Below, one piece after another: positions 1-7,324 of a stretch of DNA of 64,000 bases; the stretch's first letter is position 1, and each line of letters begins with the position of its first letter. The translations under genes were made by a program, and so were the position numbers. This DNA comes from CAZPQN01 sp964588795 (lineage in GTDB: Bacteria; Fidelibacterota; UBA2242): assembly GCA_964588795.1 (NCBI GenBank), contig CAZPQN010000006.1:24138-88137 (forward strand). The letters are read 5' to 3'. The notes beneath the pieces were generated by a model, which ran no database searches, had not been told where the DNA came from, and saw nothing but the letters and a program-made list of their open reading frames with translations.

Positions 1-297
1 GGCTTGGTCGGTCAGAATGGAAAGTCCGTCCACCAGTTGCACGCCCGCATCTACCATCGTGGCTAATTGACGGAAAAAGACGACCAGGTCTTCCGTTTTG
101 ACTTTGCTGGAGAGTCCCAGTTTGGAACGGGCCAACCCTTTTTCGGTTTTGATTTTATCGGCCAGGCGCTCCGCCGAGATGATGGTAATGGCCTGTTTTT
201 TCAATTGCGTCGCCAGAGCGAAAGAACTGTCGGCTTCCGCTGTGCCGCGAATTTTTTTGCCGTTGCTGTCAATCGCGATGTAATTGAAATAAGTCAT
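1..297 (-). CDS. pilC: Type IV pilus / type II secretion inner membrane platform protein PilC/GspF (N-terminal part)
   Basis: Partial gene: the ATG lies at 297-295 and the frame stays open for 99 codons to the window edge. The protein begins MTYFNYIAIDSNGKKIRG and continues with a stretch of the type 'LVVFFRQLATMVDAGVQLVD'. This is the typical start of the first GspF/PilC domain: a short beta-rich N-terminus ('ID..G....G...A'), then 'FFRQLATMVDAGV'. The family forms the inner membrane platform that couples the assembly ATPase to pilin extraction. The gene starts one base after the stop of the ATPase gene at 299, so the two are co-transcribed and probably translationally coupled. Whether it serves a pilus or a secretion pseudopilus cannot be told from the fragment; the PilS/PilR-like regulators upstream favour a pilus. 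Confidence 0.85.
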   Translation of the reverse strand, partial: MTYFNYIAIDSNGKKIRGTAEADSSFALATQLKKQAITIISAERLADKIKTEKGLARSKLGLSSKVKTEDLVVFFRQLATMVDAGVQLVDGLSILTDQA

Positions 298-298
298 T

Positions 299-1957
299 TC
301 AGATAATTCTCAGGATTTCGTCAATTGTCGTCAGCCCGTCGCGGACTTTTTTAAGGCCGTTTTGCAGTAGGGTTTCCATACCGATGCGTTGTCCCATGTC
401 CTTGAGTTCAGCTTCAGCGGCATTGGCGATGACGAGGTCTTTGATTTCGCGCGCCAGTAGGAAAAATTCGTAGATGGCGATTCGTCCCCAGAAACCCGAA
501 CCCCCGCAGTGTTCGCAACCGCGACCATGATAGAAGCTGATTTCTGCAGGATTTACCTGCAAAGCCCGCAGGCGCGTCCGGATTTCCTCGTCCGGCGTGT
601 AAGGCTCCTTGCAATGCAGGCAGATGCGCCGCGCCAAACGCTGGGCAATGATGAGCGATAATGCCGAACAGATCAGGTATTTGTCAATGCCCATGTTCAG
701 GAGCCGGATGATGGTCGCAACGGCGTCGTTGGTATGCAGGGTCGAGAGTACCATATGCCCGGTCAGCGCGGCCTTTATGGCGATCTCGGCGGTTTCCGAG
801 TCCCGGATTTCACCGACCATGACAATGTCGGGATCCTGTCGCAGGATCGAGCGCAACCCGGCGGCAAAGGTCAAACCAACCTGCGGCCGGGCTTGAATTT
901 GGTTGACCCCTTTCAGGCGATATTCGACCGGATCCTCCACGGTAATGATGTTTTTTTCGGGCGAGTTGACAAAATTGAGGGCTGAATAAAGCGTCGTGGT
1001 TTTACCACTGCCAGTCGGGCCGGTGACCAAAACCATGCCATGGGCCTGTGAGAGAACCTCCTTGAACTTCTGCATCAGGACTGGCTCGAAGCCGATGTCA
1101 TCAATATTCAGCGAGATACTGCCCTTGTCAAGAACCCGCATGACGATTTTTTCGCCGTAGATTGTGGGTAACGAGGAAATGCGGATGTCAACCTGACGCC
1201 CCATGATTTTTATTTTGGTGCGACCGTCCTGTGGCACGCGCCGCTCGGCAATATCCAGCCCCCCTAAAATTTTAATTCGGGAGATAATCCCCGCCTGCAT
1301 CTTCTTGGGTGGTGGCGTTATTTCCCGCAACATGCCATCAATCCTAAAACGCACCTTGAGTTCTTTTTCCTGCGGTTCGATGTGGATGTCGCTGGCGCGA
1401 TCCTGAATTGCCTGCAACAGCATCAGATTGACGAATTTGATTGCCGGGGCATCTTCGGCCTGGATACGGAGAAGATCCGCATCAGAGTCTTCAGCTTCGT
1501 CTTCCTGATCCACTTCAAAATCCACCAGCTCACGCATGCTCTCCTCCAGGTCGGTGCGGCGAGAGTAGAGCTTCTCGATCGCCGATCCCAATTCATCGAG
1601 CGGCGTGTACGAAACCTCAAGGTGGTAACCGGTTTTCATACGAATGGTTTCCTTGGCAATCGCATCAAAGGGGTTAGCCATGGCAACCGAAACCGCGTTG
1701 TCTTTAAGGGCGGTCGGCAACAGGCCGAAGAAACGCGCATACTCTTCCGGTATCAGAGATACGACGCTGGGATCTATGAAACCCAACGTCTCTATCCGGG
1801 TTTGCGGAATATGCTCGAGTCGAATAAAATGTTCCAGACGGCGGCGCCGCTCATCCAGCGGGAGAGTGGATGCTTCCACCGTGACCGGGGGTTGAGCCGG
1901 TAAATTCGGTGTGGCCGGGTCAATGGAATTTTTGTTGTTGCGGTTAAATAATTGCAT
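299..1957 (-). CDS. pilB: Type IV pilus assembly / type II secretion ATPase PilB/GspE
   Basis: Hexameric cytoplasmic ATPase that powers pilus or pseudopilus assembly. The reading frame opens at 1999, and I prefer the internal ATG at 1957, giving about 552 residues (MQLFNRNNKN), because the usual N-terminus starts there. Numbered from 1999, an MshEN/GspE N-terminal domain covers about 50-150, followed by an acidic linker (EVDQEDEAEDSDAD, about 162-175). The ATPase core has the 'ASDIHIEP' Asp box, Walker A GPTGSGKT at 327-334, Walker B 'DPDIVMVGEIRD' and the His box 'STLHTNDA'. Two zinc-binding CxxC pairs (CLHC and CEHC) lie near the C-terminus, as in PilB/GspE and unlike PilT. pilC follows after one base. 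The gene is preceded by dyad sites and lies directly downstream of an NtrC-type activator gene, so sigma-54 control is likely. PilB versus GspE is not resolved. Confidence 0.93.
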   Translation of the reverse strand: MQLFNRNNKNSIDPATPNLPAQPPVTVEASTLPLDERRRRLEHFIRLEHIPQTRIETLGFIDPSVVSLIPEEYARFFGLLPTALKDNAVSVAMANPFDAIAKETIRMKTGYHLEVSYTPLDELGSAIEKLYSRRTDLEESMRELVDFEVDQEDEAEDSDADLLRIQAEDAPAIKFVNLMLLQAIQDRASDIHIEPQEKELKVRFRIDGMLREITPPPKKMQAGIISRIKILGGLDIAERRVPQDGRTKIKIMGRQVDIRISSLPTIYGEKIVMRVLDKGSISLNIDDIGFEPVLMQKFKEVLSQAHGMVLVTGPTGSGKTTTLYSALNFVNSPEKNIITVEDPVEYRLKGVNQIQARPQVGLTFAAGLRSILRQDPDIVMVGEIRDSETAEIAIKAALTGHMVLSTLHTNDAVATIIRLLNMGIDKYLICSALSLIIAQRLARRICLHCKEPYTPDEEIRTRLRALQVNPAEISFYHGRGCEHCGGSGFWGRIAIYEFFLLAREIKDLVIANAAEAELKDMGQRIGMETLLQNGLKKVRDGLTTIDEILRII

Positions 1958-1972
1958 TGCGAATATTATAAA

Positions 1973-1988
1973 GTCAAATGCTGTACCA
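1973..1988 (-). promoter_or_regulatory. Sigma-54-like -24/-12 promoter upstream of pilB
   Basis: Read on the minus strand the bases TGGTACAGCATTTGAC match the sigma-54 consensus TGGCACGNNNNTTGCW at 8 of 12 fixed positions, with correct GG to TTG spacing. The -12 dinucleotide is GA instead of GC, which weakens the call. Transcription would begin about 5-7 bases before the ATG at 1957. A TATAAT-like hexamer also lies directly before that ATG, so a sigma-70 leaderless start is an alternative. Confidence 0.35.
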
Positions 1989-2064
1989 GAGCGGCTCATT
2001 TAATCCCAATACGCTGATAATCAACTGTTTAACGACAATATCACTTATTATGAAGAAAACGGTG

Positions 2065-2158
2065 GTGTCGCCAATCAACGACACATGCTGATCGTCGATT
2101 GTCGCCTGCTTACGGGCAGTGTCGCTTGAAAGCGACGGTGTCGTATTTGAGTGACACC
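2065..2158 (-). promoter_or_regulatory. Tandem dyad sites, probable enhancer (UAS) for the NtrC-type activator
   Basis: Three copies of TGTCG-N8-YGACR are seen at 2066-2083 (GTGTCG...CGACAC), 2120-2137 (core dyad GTCGCTT-GA-AAGCGAC) and 2139-2156 (GGTGTC...GACACC). A fourth half site TGTCG lies at 2100-2104. The last three TGTCG starts are 20 and 19 bases apart, close to two helix turns. The block occupies the gap between the stop of the sigma-54 activator gene and pilB, about 80-170 bases upstream of the -24/-12-like element. That is where enhancers of NtrC-family regulators usually sit. Binding by this regulator is inference. Confidence 0.6.
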
Positions 2159-2167
2159 CCGGTCAAT

Positions 2168-3541
2168 TCAGGGGTTGCGTCGCAATCCGAGTTTTTTTAT
2201 TTTCACGTGCAGGTTTTGGCGGGGAAGTCCGGCAATCTGGCTGGCGCGGGTAATATTCCATCCGGTCTGGTCCAGGACCGCCCGCAGGTATTGTTTCTCG
2301 AATTCTGTACGGGCGACATTAAGCGGAAGACTTACCGATGTTAGGTTTTGGCCAGAGGATTGAAGAGCAGAAATTGTTTCGGGCAGATCATGGGGAGAGA
2401 TTACTTTATTTTCGTTGAGCGCGACAGCGCGTTCGATGATATTTTCCAGTTCCCGGATATTGCCCGGCCAGGCATATTCGAGGAGCAATTTCAGGGCCTG
2501 GTCGTCTATACTTTGGATCGGTTTATTCAGGGCTTGAGCGTATTTTGCGATGAAGTGTTTGCACAACAGAGGTAAATCGTCCAACCGTTCCCGCAGGGCC
2601 GGAATGAAAAGGGTGATCACATTCAGGCGGTAGAAGAGGTCATCGCGGAATTTTTTCTGTCTGACTTCATCGAGCAGGTCTTTATTGGTCGCTGAGATGA
2701 TGCGCACATCGCTTCTGATTGTTTCGGTGCCGCCGACGCGCTGAAAACTGCAGTCCTGCAGGACGCGCAACAGGCGAACCTGCAAAGCTGGGCTGGTCTC
2801 TCCGATTTCATCCAGAAAAAGGGTTCCGCCGTGGGCTTCTTCAAAAACGCCTTTCGTGCGTTTAAAGGCTCCCGTAAAAGCCCCTTTTTCGTACCCAAAA
2901 AGCGTCGATTCCAACAGGGATTCCGGAATACTGCCGCAGTTGATGCTGATGAATTTATTTTCGGCCCGGGAACTATATTGGTGAATGGCCTGCGCAATGA
3001 CCTCTTTGCCGGTTCCGGTTTCGCCAATCAGCAGGATGGTCGTATTAAGCGGGGCAATTTTTTCGATCATACGGTAGAGTTCCTGCATTTTAGGACTGTT
3101 GCCGACGATGTTCTTGATACGGGTTTTAAAGTCGAGCCGACTCTTTAAGTAGCGATTCTCCTCGCGGAGCGCCTTGTTGCCGAGCGCCTTGTGGATAATA
3201 GTTTTGATGGTAGCGATATCATAGAAGGGTTTGGTCAGATAATTTTCCGCGCCCTCTTTGATGGCATCCACAACCGTGGCAATGTCGCTTTGGGCCGTCG
3301 CCATGATAATGGTGGCGCCGGGGTCGAGAGCGCGTAGTTCCCGGAGTAAATCTAAACCATTCCAGTCGGGCAGGTTGATGTCCAGAAGCACTAAATCGGG
3401 CAGGTTTGCGCCGTAACTTTCCAGAGCATCTCGGCCGGTATGTGCGGTACTAAAAGCGTACCCTTCGTCGGCTAACGCTTCCCGGAGGCTTTCACAGACC
3501 GCCGGCTCATCATCTACAATCAGGATTTTCGTTGGGGGCAT
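2168..3541 (-). CDS. NtrC/PilR-family sigma-54-dependent response regulator
   Basis: Three-domain transcriptional activator. The frame opens at 3583 but the receiver begins at the ATG at 3541 (MPPTKILIVDDEP), giving 457 residues. The receiver domain (1-120) has the acidic pair DD, phospho-acceptor Asp54 in 'LLDINLPDW' and the Lys of 'LTKPF' near 104. The AAA+ domain (about 145-380) has Walker A GETGTGKE at 173-180, the sigma-54-contacting GAFTGA motif and 'GGTLFLDEIGE' as Walker B. A Fis-type helix-turn-helix ends the protein ('NITRASQIAGLPRQNLHVKI'). It overlaps the upstream kinase gene by about 32 bases, so the two form a cognate pair. Genomic position suggests it drives the pilB-pilC operon through the dyad block at 2065-2158, like PilR, but the target is inferred. 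Confidence 0.93.
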   Translation of the reverse strand: MPPTKILIVDDEPAVCESLREALADEGYAFSTAHTGRDALESYGANLPDLVLLDINLPDWNGLDLLRELRALDPGATIIMATAQSDIATVVDAIKEGAENYLTKPFYDIATIKTIIHKALGNKALREENRYLKSRLDFKTRIKNIVGNSPKMQELYRMIEKIAPLNTTILLIGETGTGKEVIAQAIHQYSSRAENKFISINCGSIPESLLESTLFGYEKGAFTGAFKRTKGVFEEAHGGTLFLDEIGETSPALQVRLLRVLQDCSFQRVGGTETIRSDVRIISATNKDLLDEVRQKKFRDDLFYRLNVITLFIPALRERLDDLPLLCKHFIAKYAQALNKPIQSIDDQALKLLLEYAWPGNIRELENIIERAVALNENKVISPHDLPETISALQSSGQNLTSVSLPLNVARTEFEKQYLRAVLDQTGWNITRASQIAGLPRQNLHVKIKKLGLRRNP

Positions 3542-4283
3542 CGGCAATACCCAGGCTTTGATTGGAGGGGAAAACGATTTCACAGACCGTACCGCCGGCA
3601 GGTGCCTTCTGTAAGCTAAAGTGATTCAGGTATGGGGATAAATAATTGTAAGCTCGTAAAAAATCATCGATTGGTGCTTTGATAGATAGTGTCTCGGTCC
3701 GTCCGGATAGCAGCCACTCTTCAAATTGAGCGCAGTCACCGGCGGTGATTACCTGACCGGTTCCTGCCAAAGTCAGTACGACTGCCGGACCATGACAGCT
3801 GGTGCGGATATCCAAATTTCTGACGGGATTGTCTTTCATTTCGGCCACCAATCCGTGGATCACAGCCAATATTCCCTGGGATACAGCAAGGTAGGGGGCT
3901 TTAATACAGGGCAGGCTTTCCTGGAGATCAGTTGAGCGAATAATGCGATGTTTGAAGAAGAGGTCGGCTTCGAGGTAGGTTAGCTCGGCATTAATGATGT
4001 TGTTCAGACTCAGCAGGCGCGCGGCAGGGTCGGCGGATTCGTTCAGGCGGATGGCTAAATTGCCGATAATTTTTTCGATGCGACTGATATTCTCGAGCAA
4101 GGTACCGAAGACGGGATTTTCCGGATTCTTGGCCTGCAAAATCTGGGTACGCACCTTGATGATTGTCAGCGGATTGCTGATATTGTGCACAATCCCGGCG
4201 ACCATATCCTTGAGAGGGTAATAGCTCTCTTCCGGTTCTCCGGAAGTCACCTCAAAATTGTTCCAGATCTGAGAGTCCGACAT
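3510..4283 (-). CDS. Soluble, degenerate histidine kinase-like protein (PilS/NtrB position)
   Basis: A 257-residue protein without membrane segments. A DHp-like segment contains 'GIVHNISNPLT' with His33 in the phospho-acceptor place (families usually show HE(I/L)xNPL). The region where the ATP-binding domain should be (about 130-245) is poorly conserved. The N-box equivalent reads 'AVIHGLVAEM' with no clear NLxxNA, and the G1/G2 glycine boxes are reduced to 'LTLAGTGQ'. It may therefore bind ATP poorly, act as a phosphatase or phosphotransfer scaffold, or depend on a partner kinase. The gene overlaps the following NtrC-type regulator, the normal arrangement of a two-component pair. No sensor domain is present besides about 20 N-terminal residues. 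Confidence 0.75.
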   Translation of the reverse strand: MSDSQIWNNFEVTSGEPEESYYPLKDMVAGIVHNISNPLTIIKVRTQILQAKNPENPVFGTLLENISRIEKIIGNLAIRLNESADPAARLLSLNNIINAELTYLEADLFFKHRIIRSTDLQESLPCIKAPYLAVSQGILAVIHGLVAEMKDNPVRNLDIRTSCHGPAVVLTLAGTGQVITAGDCAQFEEWLLSGRTETLSIKAPIDDFLRAYNYLSPYLNHFSLQKAPAGGTVCEIVFPSNQSLGIADAPNENPDCR

Positions 4284-4295
4284 TACGATGCGTTT

Positions 4296-4332
4296 TTTAT
4301 ACTGTACTCTGGTTACTACCCGAATAAACCAG
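4296..4332 (-). promoter_or_regulatory. Promoter with a 24-bp dyad upstream of the kinase-regulator operon
   Basis: A minus-strand TATAAA (4301-4296) lies 12 bases before the kinase ATG at 4283. Just upstream is a perfect inverted repeat CTGGTT-N12-AACCAG (4309-4332) that covers the -35 position, where no good -35 hexamer is seen. This fits an activator or repressor site, but the protein that binds it is unknown. Confidence 0.4.
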
Positions 4333-4380
4333 ATTTTTTACTAAATCACCGCCGGCTAAAAGCCGTCCCCTTTAAAGATG

Positions 4381-5094
4381 TTATTCGAATTCATCCCAGC
4401 TGAGCTGGGGGATATAATAGCTGATTTTGGCGTTGGTTGGTATACTGATCGTGCATTCGAATGGAAAAGATTGTCCCGGTTCAATCGTGGCGTCCGTCTG
4501 AACTCCGGTAACGAACATATGGAAGTTGCCGGCGACGACCACCGAGTCGGTCGCGATCATACGCGTCCCCTCATCGAAAAGTTGAAACCGTATCATGGGA
4601 AAATCGGCGCGCCGTAAGCCGTCGTTCTTGATTCGTCCGGAATAGGTAATTTTGTCTTCAAATACCTTGGGAATGACCGGCCCGTCCAGAATGCACTTGG
4701 CCCGGGGCTTTTCGGCTTCCCGGGAGAGCTTGACCTCGTTTTTAGAAATGGTCAACTGCCCGATGATCGTCTGAACGATTATTTTATCCAGGTCTTCATG
4801 AATAATTTTACCTTTGACGACCGTGCCATTTTTCAGGACGATTTCATGGGATATCTCGGGCGCCTGCACCAGTTTGTTGATTTCCTTACGGATTTCCGGT
4901 ACAGAAGTGCGCACTTCCAATTCCCGGATTTTCTGGCGCAGGTTGGCAAGCTCCTTGCGCAAATCCTCGATGTTTTTATCCACCTCGAAGAATTTTTGGG
5001 TGGAAGTACTCTTGGCTTTAGCTTGCTGAGTATAAGCGGCCGTACCTAAAATCAGTACAGAAAGCAGGACTCGGGAAAGATTTTGTAGTTTCAT
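4381..5094 (-). CDS. Secreted protein with coiled coil, Sm-like barrel and FxLYD-like domain
   Basis: 237 residues. A signal peptide (about 1-26, ending near 'AKA') is followed by a coiled coil (about 35-75, 'IEDLRKELANLRQKIRELE'). A short five-strand Sm-like module comes next ('VLKNGTVVKGKIIHED..KIIVQT..GQLTISKNEV', about 85-130), of the sort seen in many FCB envelope proteins. The C-terminal half ('YSGRIKNDGLRRADFPMIRFQLFD') resembles FxLYD/DUF3426-type beta-sandwich domains. The ATG overlaps the stop of the HEAT lipoprotein gene (ATGA), so the two products probably act together in the periplasm. Function unknown; it may be a scaffold. Confidence 0.75.
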   Translation of the reverse strand: MKLQNLSRVLLSVLILGTAAYTQQAKAKSTSTQKFFEVDKNIEDLRKELANLRQKIRELEVRTSVPEIRKEINKLVQAPEISHEIVLKNGTVVKGKIIHEDLDKIIVQTIIGQLTISKNEVKLSREAEKPRAKCILDGPVIPKVFEDKITYSGRIKNDGLRRADFPMIRFQLFDEGTRMIATDSVVVAGNFHMFVTGVQTDATIEPGQSFPFECTISIPTNAKISYYIPQLSWDEFE

Positions 5095-6185
5095 TCCATC
5101 ACCATCGCTTTCAGCTGGGCCTTACGGGCAGCCTGGCGCAATTGGTTGAAAGGCGCCGCTCCTCCGGTCTCGCTGGCCAGTTTGCTCATTTCGTCGAATA
5201 ACACATAATTGCCGGGGTCTTCCATTAGCCCGACCAATTGAGTGAAAACTTCCGGATTCTTGAATTTCCCTAAGGCCAAAAGCGATTTTTTACGCGTGGC
5301 CAGCGGAAAGTCGGCGCTTTTGACAATTTCTACCAGAGCAGGAATCACTGCCGGATCGGAATAATCTCCCAAAGCGCGGGTCAGGGTTTCGACCAGCACA
5401 AAGTATTCTTCCCGGCTTTTGTTGAAAGTTTCCAGAAGGGCGAGAATTACACGCTCTTCTTTGACCCCCTCGATGGAGCGTACGGCGAAATCCCGAAGCT
5501 CGAGCTGTTTTTCGGGGTCGCCTAACATCTCGATGAAAGCGGAGGTGACCAGCGGATTTTGCTTTTTCCCGAGCAGTTCCAGGGCCAAGGAACGTACCGA
5601 AAGGCGGACGCTGTTGTCCTTGGCGATGCTAATCAGGATGGGGATGACGCGCTCGTCGGCCATCGAACCCAGGATTCGGGTCAGCGATTCCTGCATCCAG
5701 ACATAATTTTCTTTTTCGGACTGATACAGGCTCAGAATCTGCTCGATTTGCAGGGTGGCGTCCAGGGTTTGCAATTTGCCCATGACGTTGGTGCGGAAAT
5801 CCACATACTTTTTCTGTGCCGCGGTGATACCGCCGACCATTGCCGCCACATTCTCCGGCGTAGGATGATCCAGTAAGGCGTTGGCGGTAGCGGTGAGCAG
5901 AGCATAATTCAAACCAACGGACTGGTTCATGAAATCGTGCATGATCTTCAGTGCATCCGGATGCTGAGTCTGTGACATGACCTGCAGGGCGGCGATGCGG
6001 GTTTCCATCGGTTGAATCGGGTCCTTGTAGATGGCGATCAGGTCTTCGATCGTTTCGAGTTTGCCCTTGTTATAATCTACCCGGAGTTTTTCGATCTCTT
6101 TGGTATCAACGGTGGCAACCTTGGAGGCGCAGGCTCCGAGTACCAGAAATCCCAGGATGGGTGCGAGTTTTAAGGATACTTTCAT
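5091..6185 (-). CDS. HEAT-repeat lipoprotein
   Basis: 364 residues. The N-terminus is a lipoprotein signal with lipobox LGAC (Cys19), and the mature chain begins 'CASKVATVDTKEIEKL'. From about 45 to 345 it is made of helical HEAT-like repeats of about 35-40 residues, for example 'ADERVIPILISIAKDNSVRLSVRSLALELLG' in the middle of the chain, with the D/N-x-x-V-R signature. Such proteins form curved protein-binding scaffolds. It is anchored in the inner or outer membrane facing the periplasm and forms a two-gene unit with the overlapping gene at 4381-5094. No enzymatic motif is seen. Confidence 0.8.
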   Translation of the reverse strand: MKVSLKLAPILGFLVLGACASKVATVDTKEIEKLRVDYNKGKLETIEDLIAIYKDPIQPMETRIAALQVMSQTQHPDALKIMHDFMNQSVGLNYALLTATANALLDHPTPENVAAMVGGITAAQKKYVDFRTNVMGKLQTLDATLQIEQILSLYQSEKENYVWMQESLTRILGSMADERVIPILISIAKDNSVRLSVRSLALELLGKKQNPLVTSAFIEMLGDPEKQLELRDFAVRSIEGVKEERVILALLETFNKSREEYFVLVETLTRALGDYSDPAVIPALVEIVKSADFPLATRKKSLLALGKFKNPEVFTQLVGLMEDPGNYVLFDEMSKLASETGGAAPFNQLRQAARKAQLKAMVME

Positions 6186-6236
6186 AGAACCCTTCAGCGT
6201 TACGTTATTGCTGGTGATTTTAGAATATCCTGTATT

Positions 6237-7019
6237 TTAAGTCAAGGAAAAATTCGGATTTTTTAAATTTTCTGGCTTGCGAGGGCTTCCCCAGTAAGCC
6301 AAATTGAGGTTGTCTCCATCGAAATACCCGAAGGAAAAATACCTGATCCAATCACCGAGATTGAGAAATACATTGCGCTCTTCACGATAAACAGTAGGCA
6401 GATGGAAATGCCCTGTAATGACGTGCTGGAAGCCGTCGGCGAACAGGCTTTGGCCATAATGGATGAGCGCCTGGCGTTCCGCCTCGTCCTCTTCCGGAGG
6501 GCGCAGGTTCAGGCGCCGGCTCCTGGAAGAGATAAAGCTCCCAAACCGGTAAGCGACGTCGGGATGCAGGAACCCGAAAAGCCGGATCGCCAACCGGCTG
6601 CGCATGATTGTGCGCCAGCGGCGGTAACCGCTTTCTTCGGGTAAAATACCGTCGGCGTGAGTGATAAAAAAACGTCTGTTATGGATGACAGTGTCCAACG
6701 ATTGTGAATGTACGCTGATGTGCAATTCGGTGCTGAAGAAATCTTTCATCCAGTAATCGTGATTTCCGCCGATGAAATGCACTTCGCACCCACTATCGGT
6801 GAGCTCCTGCAGTTGACGCAGAACCCGAAAATAACAGCCCGGTATGACATAGCGGTACTCGAACCAGAAGTCGAACATGTCGCCGACGATAAAAAGTGTT
6901 CCCTGATGGGCGCGCACTTCGTCGAGAAATTCTGATAATAGGCGTTTTTTCTGCTCTTCTGCGGCAGTCGGAAAGGTATGCAGGTGGATGTCGGCGATAA
7001 AGTAAACCGGCGTTTTCAT
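6237..7019 (-). CDS. lpxH: UDP-2,3-diacylglucosamine diphosphatase LpxH
   Basis: 260 residues, the usual size. Hydrolyses UDP-2,3-diacylglucosamine to lipid X in lipid A synthesis, at the inner face of the cytoplasmic membrane. The calcineurin-type metal motifs are in order: DIH (Asp10, His12), GDMFDFW, GGNHDYW, THADG and GHFHLP. The insertion with Arg-rich helices ('FISSRSRRLNLRPP') matches the lid of LpxH. Its presence means the cell makes lipid A. It starts at the edge of a 305-base intergenic region and reads away from the butyrate kinase operon, so it has its own promoter. It could co-transcribe with the HEAT lipoprotein gene after a 51-base gap. Confidence 0.9.
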   Translation of the reverse strand: MKTPVYFIADIHLHTFPTAAEEQKKRLLSEFLDEVRAHQGTLFIVGDMFDFWFEYRYVIPGCYFRVLRQLQELTDSGCEVHFIGGNHDYWMKDFFSTELHISVHSQSLDTVIHNRRFFITHADGILPEESGYRRWRTIMRSRLAIRLFGFLHPDVAYRFGSFISSRSRRLNLRPPEEDEAERQALIHYGQSLFADGFQHVITGHFHLPTVYREERNVFLNLGDWIRYFSFGYFDGDNLNLAYWGSPRKPENLKNPNFSLT

Positions 7020-7324
7020 CGTCGGTGGAATTTAAGACGAGAGCGACTCAGAGACAAGAAACAAAATATCGGCGGGCAAAAACGGTTCGTGAGGAAAGGG
7101 GGTCTCGCAGACAGAATTTAGCAGACAAGCTCCGGCTTTTTGGGAATTGGGAAAGTGGGTTTGCTATTATTAGGAAAGATCGCGGGTCACCAAAGCGGGT
7201 AGCTGACGAGTGAGTTAAACACTTTTCAAGTCCCGGCCGGGTGGCATTAATTTTGTAAAATAACGAGTTTTCCGTACTTATGCAGGTCGGTCAGCAAATA
7301 TTCTAATTCAGCGCCGGAGGAACA
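7020..7324. other. Divergent intergenic region between lpxH and the butyrate kinase operon
   Basis: About 305 bases without a supported gene. It must hold promoters for both directions, but I see no strong -35/-10 pair. A perfect 10-base palindrome CCCGGCCGGG lies at 7232-7241 and an AT-rich stretch at 7246-7264. A strong ribosome binding site (GGAGGA, about 7316-7321) precedes the GTG start of the kinase. A short open frame inside the region has no coding features. Confidence 0.5.

Noticed and set aside
1382..1903. 173-residue plus-strand frame inside pilB
   Set aside because: Antisense shadow of the strongly conserved ATPase gene; no domain of its own.
2204..2209. CACGTG core seen as a possible parS (also near 7685)
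   Set aside because: The flanks do not match the TGTTTCACGTGAAACA consensus and the sites lie inside other genes, far from parAB.
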